Origin: Bryobacterales bacterium
GTDB taxonomy: Bacteria; Acidobacteriota; Terriglobia; Bryobacterales; UBA6623
DNA length: 40,429 bases
Assembly: GCA_028819575.1 (NCBI GenBank)
Contig: JAPPLB010000015.1
Coordinates: forward strand, 1-40,429
Direction of reading: 5' to 3'
Part shown: positions 34,492-40,429 of the stretch, piece by piece
Numbering within the stretch: position 1 is the first letter of the stretch
Layout: every line of letters begins with the position of its first letter
Program-made: the position numbers and the translations under genes
The notes under the pieces: model-generated
Database searches by the model: none
Seen by the model: only the letters and a program-made list of their open reading frames with translations
Told to the model about the DNA's origin: nothing

Positions 34492-35586
34492 TTGATCCAG
34501 CGAGTTGTTTGGGCGAATCTTCGGCACCGTCGCATGCGGACGGCGCTCGCCATTTCGGCGATTGCGATGGAAGTGGCGATGATTCTGTTGATCCTGGGAT
34601 TGTCGGATGGTTTGGTGGGGGAGTCGGTACGGCGGCAGCGGGGCATCGGGGCCGACATTCTGATGCGGTCCCCTACGTCGAGCAGCGCAGTCACTTCGGG
34701 TCCGGCGGGCATCGACGAATCGGTGGTCACTGACATCGAGAAGCTGCCGGGCGTGGCGATGGCGATAGGCACGGCGTTCTCGATGAGCGCAGGGCTGAAC
34801 ACCGTAACGGGCATCGATATCAACCAGCTCGACCGGATGGCTGGCGGGCTGGGCTATGTTGCAGGCAAGCCTTTCGAACAACCCTATGAAGCGGTAGTCG
34901 ACGAGTATTACGCCAAGCAACGCAAACTTTCCGTCGGAGATACTCTTCCCCTGTTGAACCGCGATTTCAAAGTGGCGGGCATCATCGGAGCGGGCAAAGC
35001 TTCGCGAATTTTTATTCCCCTCAGGACCAAACAGGAGCTGATGCGCTGGGAGGGTCGGCTCAGCCAAATCTATGTACAGCTCGATGACTCGGAACAGGCG
35101 CGGGGCTTCGCCGAAGAACTACAGAGGATGTACCCTGACAACCCGGTCTATACGATGGAAGTATTCCTGTCGATGTTCGCCTCACAGACACGGGGCAAGG
35201 CTGACGAATTCGTGGATGTGATTGTCGGGATCGCGGTAGCCGTGGGCTTCATCGTCGTGCTGATCTCGATGTACACCGCCGTGCTCGACCGTACGCGCGA
35301 GATCGGGATTCTCAAGTCGCTGGGGGCGTCGCCAGGCTACGTCGTGAACATCTTCCTGCGGGAAACGGCGCTGCTCACCGTGGCGGGCATCGTGTTGGGA
35401 ATCGGCCTTGCGCGCCTGGGTGAGGCCATGCTGGAGAACAGCTTTCCGCTCGTTACGGTCAGCATTCTCGGGGGGCACCTGATGCGCGCAACGGCGATTG
35501 CGCTCGTCGGGTCGATCCTGGGGGCGCTCTACCCATCGCTCAAGGCAGCGAGGCAGGACCCGATCGAAGCGCTGGCCTACGAATAG
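34492..35586 (+). CDS. FtsX-like ABC transporter permease
   Basis: A 364-residue permease of the MacB/FtsX superfamily. One N-terminal helix (ALAISAIAMEVAMILLILGLS) is followed by a periplasmic MacB-like domain of about 190 residues, then three C-terminal helices with the FtsX signature (TREIGILKSLGASPGYVVNIFL, ETALLTVAGIVLGIGLA, SLKAARQDPIEAL). Such permeases work with an ATPase and often a periplasmic adaptor, but neither lies next to it here. The start is TTG at 34492, chosen because conserved sequence begins there. Confidence 0.88.
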   Translation: MIQRVVWANLRHRRMRTALAISAIAMEVAMILLILGLSDGLVGESVRRQRGIGADILMRSPTSSSAVTSGPAGIDESVVTDIEKLPGVAMAIGTAFSMSAGLNTVTGIDINQLDRMAGGLGYVAGKPFEQPYEAVVDEYYAKQRKLSVGDTLPLLNRDFKVAGIIGAGKASRIFIPLRTKQELMRWEGRLSQIYVQLDDSEQARGFAEELQRMYPDNPVYTMEVFLSMFASQTRGKADEFVDVIVGIAVAVGFIVVLISMYTAVLDRTREIGILKSLGASPGYVVNIFLRETALLTVAGIVLGIGLARLGEAMLENSFPLVTVSILGGHLMRATAIALVGSILGALYPSLKAARQDPIEALAYE

Positions 35587-35707
35587 AAGTCTGTGTTCGG
35601 GACGTAACCTGGAGCACTCGCCAAGCATCCAAGTTGGGAAGATTGTCTCGTCTAAGTTACTGTCCAGAGGGGTTGACAGCTCGCCTGAGATCAAGGAGTT
35701 TCCGAAC

Positions 35708-36475
35708 ATGAAACGTATTGTCTGTTTGGTGTCCGCATGCGCCTTCCTGCTCACCGGTCTTGCTCTGGCGGACGAGTTGCATCTCCGCACCGGGGCAGTC
35801 ATCACGGGAAGTTATGTCGGTGGCGATACGCGGTCGGTCCGCTTTATCGGGCCGGACGGCAATGTGCAAACGTATTCGGTGGACGACGTGGCAAGCATCC
35901 ATTTCGAAACTACCTCGACATCCTCGGCTCCCGCGGCTCCTTCAGCGAGCCGAACGGCTTCCTCGAAGCCTACGTTCACGGTGCCGGCCGGAACGGTGAT
36001 TACGGTTCGGATGATTGACCCGATCGACGCCGACATTACGGGAGCCGGCGAACGCTTCCGGGCGAGCATTGACGACCCGATCAGCGTTGACGGCCGGATC
36101 GTGGTGCCCCGCCATGCCGATGCTACGGTGCAGGTGACGCGCGTGGAGCAGGGCGGCGCAGTTCGGGGCAGCGACGAGGTCGCTCTGAAACTCTATGACA
36201 TCACCGTGGACGGGCAGGCCTACCAGATCGCCACCAACTACGCTGAGGTCAAAGGGGAAGGCAAGGGCGGCAAGACGGCTCGGAACACGGCCATCGGCGG
36301 TCTCGGCGGCGCGATCATCGGCGGTATTCTCGGCGGCGGCAAAGGCGCCGCGATCGGCGCGGGTGCGGGCGCCGGTGCGGGGGTCGCCGTCGCGGCGGCA
36401 CGGGGAACCGAACTGCGGATTCCGTCAGAGTCGAGGCTCGACTTCGTGCTCCGCACGCCGTTAGGGCTGATGTGA
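35708..36475 (+). CDS. Exported glycine-zipper protein
   Basis: A 255-residue protein with a Sec signal peptide (1-21, LALA before DEL). Residues 22-67 form a small beta-rich unit (LRTGAVITGSYVGGDTRSVRF). A Ser/Ala/Pro linker follows, then a second beta domain with VPAGTVITVRMIDPIDADITGAGERFRASID, as in TrbI/conjugation-like or outer-membrane stress proteins. Residues 197-226 are a glycine zipper that can insert in or associate with a membrane. AAGGAG at 35693-35698 supports ATG 35708. Function unknown; a cell-envelope role is inferred. Confidence 0.75.
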   Translation: MKRIVCLVSACAFLLTGLALADELHLRTGAVITGSYVGGDTRSVRFIGPDGNVQTYSVDDVASIHFETTSTSSAPAAPSASRTASSKPTFTVPAGTVITVRMIDPIDADITGAGERFRASIDDPISVDGRIVVPRHADATVQVTRVEQGGAVRGSDEVALKLYDITVDGQAYQIATNYAEVKGEGKGGKTARNTAIGGLGGAIIGGILGGGKGAAIGAGAGAGAGVAVAAARGTELRIPSESRLDFVLRTPLGLM

Positions 36476-36601
36476 GAGCACTGTCGCACTGGACAGGCGG
36501 TTGCTGTCGGCCACCTTGTTGCTGCGCCTGCTCGCACTGAACGTTTCGGGGCCGCCCAGGATCCGACCTTCAAGACGAAACCGGCCAAGGCTACCGGGGC
36601 A

Positions 36602-36630
36602 TTGTCTTCCCGCTTCCAGCCCGGTATAAT
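36602..36630 (+). promoter_or_regulatory. Promoter of the selenoprotein peroxiredoxin gene
   Basis: TTGTCT at 36602-36607, a 17-bp spacer and a perfect TATAAT at 36625-36630 make the best sigma70-type promoter in the window. The predicted start near 36637 gives a leader of about 36 nt with AGGGAGG at 36662-36668 before ATG 36673. An intact promoter and ribosome-binding site argue against a decayed gene. Confidence 0.75.
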
Positions 36631-36672
36631 GACGACCAATTCTGGATCGGGTGATCCTTGCAGGGAGGCTCA

Positions 36673-37179
36673 ATGAAGAATCTTGCATTGCTGTTCCTCT
36701 CTTTCGCCATGGCCAACGCACTTGCCGCCACTCATCTCAAGGTCGGCGACAAAGCGCCGGGCTTCTCGATGCCGGCTACCACCGGCGGGACCATTTCCCT
36801 TTCTGACTACGCGGGCAAACAGACGGTTGTCCTGGGTTTCTTCCCGGCTGCCTTCACCGGTGGTTGAACGAGGGAAGCCAAAGCGTACCAGGCTGGTATC
36901 GCAAATTTCGAGAATGCCGGAGCTCAAGTGCTCCTGGTCAGCACGGACAACGTGCCAACCCTGAGGTATTGGGCGGGAGAGCTGGGGGTCAGCTACCCAT
37001 TGCTGAGCGACTTTGCGCAGCGCAAAGCCGCCAAGGACTACGGAGTCCTCATGGCCGAGCGGGGCATGGCCTCACGGGCAACTTTCGTGATCAACAAGGA
37101 CGGTGTGATCACACATATCGAGGAGGGTGGCAGCGCGGTCGACCCGACCGGCGCCCTCAACGCCTGCACTCGCAGGTAG
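36673..37179 (+). CDS. Exported selenocysteine-containing peroxiredoxin (in-frame UGA)
   Basis: Read through a single TGA at 36865-36867, this frame gives a 168-residue AhpC/TSA-type peroxiredoxin. Residues 1-19 are a Sec signal peptide (ANALA end). [17 protein letters not shown] opens the thioredoxin-like fold. The active site reads PAAFTGG-U-T: Pro58, Thr62 and residue 65 fit PxxxTxxC, with the TGA exactly at the peroxidatic cysteine. Behind it, the same frame continues with VLLVSTDN, the conserved Arg135 (ASRATFVIN) and [13 protein letters not shown]. The only cysteine is Cys165 near the C-terminus, a candidate resolving residue. A SECIS-like hairpin follows the TGA. Other genes here end in TGA, so the codon is not globally reassigned. 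Alternatives are a nonsense mutation or a sequencing error. It likely reduces peroxides in the periplasm. Confidence 0.88.
36883..36902 (+). promoter_or_regulatory. Candidate bacterial SECIS element
   Basis: GCG-TACC (36883-36889) pairs with GGTA-T-CGC (36895-36902), seven pairs with one bulged T, around the loop AGGCT (36890-36894). The loop starts 22 nt after the TGA and has G as its second and third bases. Bacterial SECIS hairpins are expected to have a small loop with a G near its 5' side at roughly this distance. It lies inside the coding sequence, as in bacteria generally. Confidence 0.75.
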
Positions 37180-37648
37180 GCTCTGCTTCCAACTCCGGCC
37201 GGGATTGAAAGCGCGGTCGGAGCGCAGCAGTTCACAATCCGTTGACCTCAGACCATCAACAGAGCGGGGTGGAGCGAGGATTCCTGCAGGCGCGGGTCTG
37301 GGCGACTGCGAAAAAACAAGGGTAGAAACCGCCCCGCCCGGTCGGACACAACCGTCAGGCTGTCTCGCAAAGATCACTGCCTCCAGGCGCAGCCTGAAAG
37401 CCCGGAGACAGGAACGCATACGGCATTGCCATACAGGAGAACGCGCTCTCTCGGCGGGCGCTGGAAATCCGGCGGATGAACGGCAACTTGCAGCTGCAAA
37501 CCATGCGCCGGTTGGGTGTGGGGCTTCGCTTGAGCGTAACGGAGAATCCGGCGAGAGCCGGGGGAGCATGGTATTTTCGTAGATTGACGCCGGCATGCCT
37601 TCATGCCGGCTCACGTCGATAGATTCCCCAGGGGAGGCAGACTGTCAC
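37180..37648. other. Gene-free region after the peroxiredoxin gene
   Basis: The 469 bp carry overlapping open frames on both strands with no domain and no consistent coding signal. Small hairpins are present, including CCGGC/GCCGG near 37548-37561 and the 9-bp stem at 37589-37610. I see no tRNA. A SelC tRNA was looked for by eye because of the neighbouring selenoprotein, and none is evident. Confidence 0.45.
37589..37610. terminator. Perfect 9-bp hairpin before the small CxxC gene
   Basis: GCCGGCATG (37589-37597) pairs with CATGCCGGC (37602-37610) around a CCTT tetraloop. No T-run follows, so Rho-independent termination is uncertain. It could end the upstream transcript or act as a repetitive extragenic palindrome. 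Confidence 0.4.
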
Positions 37649-37870
37649 ATGGCTGGACGCAAGGAAACCGTTTCGTTCGAGATCCAGGAGGATGCGGTCC
37701 GCATGCTAAACGCGGCCGCGGAGAAATACAACCTCAGGGACGCCGGCAAGGCGCTCCGTTGCTTGATCGACTACGCCGCGCAAGACGGCGATTGGGACCA
37801 GATCTTCGGCGAGGTCCGCTGCCTGCGCTGCGGCGGACGTCCGGGCTGGTTCGAAGAGAAAGCTTCGTAG
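37649..37870 (+). CDS. Small conserved-looking protein with C-terminal CxxC
   Basis: A 73-residue protein. The N-terminal part (KETVSFEIQEDAVRMLNAAAEKYNLRDAGKALRCLIDYA) has the strand-helix-helix pattern of ribbon-helix-helix proteins. The end carries Cys58 and Cys61 in RCLRCGG, a possible metal or redox site. A precise family is not recognised. AGGGGAGG at 37630-37637 supports ATG 37649. It precedes nuoA by 104 bp. Confidence 0.65.
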   Translation: MAGRKETVSFEIQEDAVRMLNAAAEKYNLRDAGKALRCLIDYAAQDGDWDQIFGEVRCLRCGGRPGWFEEKAS

Positions 37871-37937
37871 CAGAAACCGGCCACCCACTTGGAGAAACTC
37901 CGTAAGGCAAGGTGGACAGCGCCACCGGCGAACGGGG

Positions 37938-37965
37938 TTTACGTTGCGCCAGAAAGTGCTATATT
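37938..37965 (+). promoter_or_regulatory. Promoter giving a nearly leaderless nuoA transcript
   Basis: TTTACG (37938-37943), a 16-bp spacer and TATATT (37960-37965) form a plausible promoter. The -10 box ends 9 bp before ATG 37975, so transcription would start within a few bases of the start codon. No Shine-Dalgarno sequence is present, in agreement with leaderless translation. Confidence 0.5.
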
Positions 37966-37974
37966 GGTCAGCCT

Positions 37975-38331
37975 ATGCCGCGTGGCTACATCCCGATTCT
38001 GATTTTCCTCGTATTGGCATTCGCCTTCCCAGTGGTGACGATCCTCGTGGCGAAGCTGGTGCGGCCCAGCGCGCCGGGCAAGACGAAGCTGGAAGCATAC
38101 GAGTGCGGCATTCCGTCGGATGCAGACACGCGCGGGCGGTACTCGATTCGCTTCTACCTTGTCGCCATCCTGTTCGTGGTCTTCGACGTCGAGACGATAT
38201 TTCTGATCCCCTGGGCCATTCAGTACAACGTGCTTGGGCTGTTCGGACTGATCGAAATGCTCGTGTTCCTGGCGATCCTGATCGTGGGGTACATCTGGAT
38301 CTTCCGCCAGGGCGCCTTGAAGTGGGTTTAG
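37975..38331 (+). CDS. nuoA: NADH-quinone oxidoreductase subunit A
   Basis: A 118-residue NuoA/NdhC with three transmembrane helices: IPILIFLVLAFAFPVVTILVAKLV, YLVAILFVVFDVETIFLIPWA and GLIEMLVFLAILIVGYIWIF. The conserved first loop YECGIPSDADTRGRYSIRFY and the FDVETIFL motif with its essential acidic residues are intact. It is part of the membrane arm of complex I. No other nuo gene lies beside it: a sulfatase gene follows and a small CxxC gene precedes. The rest of complex I, if present, must be encoded elsewhere. Confidence 0.95.
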   Translation: MPRGYIPILIFLVLAFAFPVVTILVAKLVRPSAPGKTKLEAYECGIPSDADTRGRYSIRFYLVAILFVVFDVETIFLIPWAIQYNVLGLFGLIEMLVFLAILIVGYIWIFRQGALKWV

Positions 38332-38569
38332 CCTGACCTGATTTTTCGGCCGCTTGACACGGCAACATCCCCTGTCTTCCCATCCAGGCAGCCCTGCATC
38401 GGGCCAATCAGAAGCAGCGGCCCATTGCGATCAACTCCGCCACATCGGATTCACAACACTGGCCGGCAGGGCCTCACTCGGCGGTCGTGACGAGGCGCCG
38501 ACTTCGGTTTCAACGTCACATCAGGTGTTTTCCGGGCTCAAGACTCCCGGTGCTACACTGACCGCTGTC

Positions 38570-40285
38570 ATGAAGAAACCCGCCGGATTCGCTCTGTTGA
38601 GCGCTTGGGGGTTGGCTTTGACTTTGATGGCATGCGGCGGCGCGGACCGGCCTGCAAGCCATTCGGAGAGCCCGCCCAACATCATTCTCATCATCACCGA
38701 TGACCAGGGTTGGGCGCAGGCGGGCTTCCGTGGAAACGATGTCATTCAGACGCCGAATCTCGACCGGTTGGCCGCGGAAAGCGTCAACTTCACGCGGTTC
38801 TACGTGTCGCCGGTCTGCGCCCCGACGCGGGCCAGCCTGATGACGGGCCGTTACAACTACCGGACGGGAGTCGTCGATACCTACATCGGCCGGGCGATGA
38901 TGCACAGCGACGAAGTTACGGTCGCCGAAGTCCTGCGCGACGCCGGATACAAGACGGGGGTCTTCGGCAAGTGGCATCTTGGCGACAACTATCCGTTGCG
39001 AGCGATGGATCAGGGCTTTCAGCAAACGCTGGTCCACAAGGGTGGCGGCATCGGCCAGCCATCGGACCCGCCTGGAACGAGCTATTTCGATCCCATCTTG
39101 CAGTGGAACGGCGAGCAAAAGCCCTACGCCGGCTATTGCACGGACATCTTCTTCAACACCGCGATGACGTTCATCGAGCAGAACCGCGATCACCCCTTCT
39201 TCGCCTACATCCCGACGAACGCGCCGCATTCGCCGTACGACGTTCCCGAGTCGTACATCGAGCCGTACCGCGCGCAGGGCCTTGACGACAAGGATGCACG
39301 AATCTACGGCATGATCACGAACATCGACGAGAATGTGGGCAAGCTGCTCGACTTGCTGGATCAACGCGGTTTGGCGCACGACACGATTGTCATCTTCATG
39401 ACGGACAACGGACCGACCACACGACGTTACACGGCGGGTCTGCGAGCGCGGAAGGGAAGTGTCTACGAGGGTGGCATTCGTGTTCCGTTTCTGGTCCGCT
39501 GGCCCGGGACGTTTCAGCCGCGCGAGGAGGAGCGGATCGCCGCTCACATCGACGTGCTGCCGACGCTGCTTGAAGCGGCGGGTGCGACCGTGCCCAGCGA
39601 CCGCAAGATCGACGGGGTGAGTCTGCTGCCGCGCCTGCTCGATCCCGAGGAGCAAATCGAGGGCCGCACCCTGTATCTGCAGTCGCATCGCGGGAACGTA
39701 CCGCAGCGGTACCGCGCATTCGCCGCCGTGACGCAGCAGTACAAGCTTGTCCAGGCAAAGCACTTCGGCCAGCCGATGCCACAGGATGCCCGACTCGAGC
39801 TTTACGACCTGGCGGCGGATGCGAGCGAGGAGAAAGACATAGCCGAGCAGCAGTCCGAGGTTTTCGAACGGCTCAAGAAGAGTTATGAAGAGTGGTTCGA
39901 GGATGTCTCGTCGACGCGCGGCTACGACCCGCCGCGTATTCCGCTTGGCACGGAGCATGAGAATCCGGTCATTCTGACGCGCCAGGACTGGCGGATCGTC
40001 GGACCCGATGGTTATGGCGACAAGAACCTCGGCTATTGGGAAGTGGAAGTCGCCACGGCCGGGAAGTACGAGATCCGGTTGCGCTTCCCGAAACAGGAAG
40101 CTGCCGTCCGCATCGAGTTTGCGCTCGGCGATGCGCAGGCCGCTGCATCGTTCGTCGCCGGCACGGAGTCGGCTACGTTCGGTCCGTTTGCCTTGGCCAC
40201 AGGTCCCGGAGAACTGGAAGCGCGGTTGATCCGCGAAGATGAGACCTTCGGAGTGAAGTATGTCGACGTGACCAAGGTCGAGTAG
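38570..40285 (+). CDS. Sulfatase (type I, formylglycine-dependent) lipoprotein
   Basis: A 571-residue sulfatase with a lipoprotein signal (lipobox LMAC, Cys22). IILIITDDQGW provides the metal-binding Asp pair. CAPTRASLMTGR at 83-94 is the CxPxR maturation motif, Cys83 being converted to formylglycine. GVFGKWHLGD, APHSPYD and FMTDNGPTTR carry further active-site residues. The last 100 or so residues (after about 480) form a beta-sandwich-like extension. It would cleave sulfate esters, perhaps of sulfated polysaccharides, outside the cytoplasm. ATG 38570 starts at the signal peptide; TACACT at 38554-38559 could be a -10 box giving a leaderless mRNA. No anaerobic or aerobic maturase gene is adjacent. 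Confidence 0.93.
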   Translation: MKKPAGFALLSAWGLALTLMACGGADRPASHSESPPNIILIITDDQGWAQAGFRGNDVIQTPNLDRLAAESVNFTRFYVSPVCAPTRASLMTGRYNYRTGVVDTYIGRAMMHSDEVTVAEVLRDAGYKTGVFGKWHLGDNYPLRAMDQGFQQTLVHKGGGIGQPSDPPGTSYFDPILQWNGEQKPYAGYCTDIFFNTAMTFIEQNRDHPFFAYIPTNAPHSPYDVPESYIEPYRAQGLDDKDARIYGMITNIDENVGKLLDLLDQRGLAHDTIVIFMTDNGPTTRRYTAGLRARKGSVYEGGIRVPFLVRWPGTFQPREEERIAAHIDVLPTLLEAAGATVPSDRKIDGVSLLPRLLDPEEQIEGRTLYLQSHRGNVPQRYRAFAAVTQQYKLVQAKHFGQPMPQDARLELYDLAADASEEKDIAEQQSEVFERLKKSYEEWFEDVSSTRGYDPPRIPLGTEHENPVILTRQDWRIVGPDGYGDKNLGYWEVEVATAGKYEIRLRFPKQEAAVRIEFALGDAQAAASFVAGTESATFGPFALATGPGELEARLIREDETFGVKYVDVTKVE

Positions 40286-40390
40286 ATCATTCTTGATCTA
40301 TTACGCCAACGGGGTTTTCTTCCGCCGCCGACACGGACTTTGTCCCGAGATTCTCAAGATTGCTACTATAGCCGGGCAAAGGAGCCATCC

Positions 40391-40429
40391 ATGATGTGGA
40401 CTCAAGATCCTCATAACCTGCATTCGCTT
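40391..40429 (+). CDS. Start of a further gene, cut by the window edge
   Basis: ATG at 40391 follows AAAGGAG (40378-40384) at good spacing, and the frame is open to the window end. Only 13 residues (MMWTQDPHNLHSL) are visible. They are reminiscent of the N-terminus of L-lactate permeases (W-x-Q, D-P-x-N), but this is too short to be sure. Confidence 0.4.
   Translation, partial: MMWTQDPHNLHSL

Noticed and set aside
36658-36867. A 69-residue truncated peroxiredoxin followed by a separate 83-residue protein
   Set aside because: Both parts lie in the same frame, separated only by one TGA at the catalytic position, with no second ribosome-binding site at the internal GTG. One selenoprotein gene explains both.
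38516-39958. A 480-residue minus-strand ORF opposite the sulfatase gene
   Set aside because: It is the antisense shadow of the sulfatase, whose plus-strand frame has all active-site motifs. High GC leaves antisense frames open.

Overview
The window is GC-rich, Gram-negative bacterial chromosome with ordinary gene order and no phage or transposase gene. Organism (inference): several exported proteins carry twin-arginine leaders of the kind common in Acidobacteriota (exported TIM-barrel isomerase, Gfo/Idh/MocA oxidoreductase, RidA-like protein). With the outer-membrane-type lipoproteins and Na+-NQR, this points to an Acidobacteriota-like bacterium, but no rRNA or marker gene is present to prove it.

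Layout. 1-2676: two minus-strand Tat-exported proteins (RidA-like, TIM-barrel isomerase) and a plus-strand O6-alkylguanine-DNA alkyltransferase. 2693-5468: sulfate activation and reduction, cysH-sat-cysC, behind a promoter overlapped by a 9-bp palindrome. 5733-6621: minus-strand MerR regulator and ThiS. 7053-14453: complete Na+-translocating NADH:quinone oxidoreductase nqrABCDEF plus apbE, whose product attaches FMN to NqrB and NqrC. 14632-20124: M19 dipeptidase, KDG kinase, a minus-strand 2-hydroxyacid dehydrogenase and arginine decarboxylase. 20125-26979: two doubtful small ORFs, a methyltransferase with a coiled-coil tail, a BASS-type transporter, an RlpA-SPOR lipoprotein and two glycosyltransferases. 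27086-31941: an exported SurA-like/DsbA fusion, a YbaK-like deacylase, a class V aminotransferase and a Tat-exported oxidoreductase. 32041-33566: pdxS-pdxT on the minus strand. 34492-40429: an FtsX-type permease, a glycine-zipper protein, an exported peroxiredoxin, a small CxxC protein, a lone nuoA, a lipoprotein sulfatase and the start of one more gene.

Most notable observation: the peroxiredoxin at 36673-37179 is interrupted by one in-frame TGA exactly where the peroxidatic cysteine of the PxxxTxxC motif belongs. Homology continues in the same frame behind it. A small stem-loop with a G-containing apical loop sits 22 nt downstream, as expected for a bacterial SECIS. It has its own promoter and Shine-Dalgarno sequence. 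I read it as an exported selenoprotein peroxiredoxin, not a pseudogene.

The second theme is a dispersed non-coding repeat. Two copies (1-172 and 13189-13395) are nearly identical and in opposite orientation; two more (near 5564 and 34022) are degenerate. The complete copy has 20-bp perfect terminal inverted repeats. One arm supplies the only usable start codon of apbE; the matching arm of the other copy supplies the stop codon of the RidA-like gene. Several intergenic regions also hold strong hairpins (30524-30574, 34378-34402, 37589-37610, and three in the nqrA leader) that no gene explains.

All calls come from reading the sequence and remembered family motifs; no database search was run.
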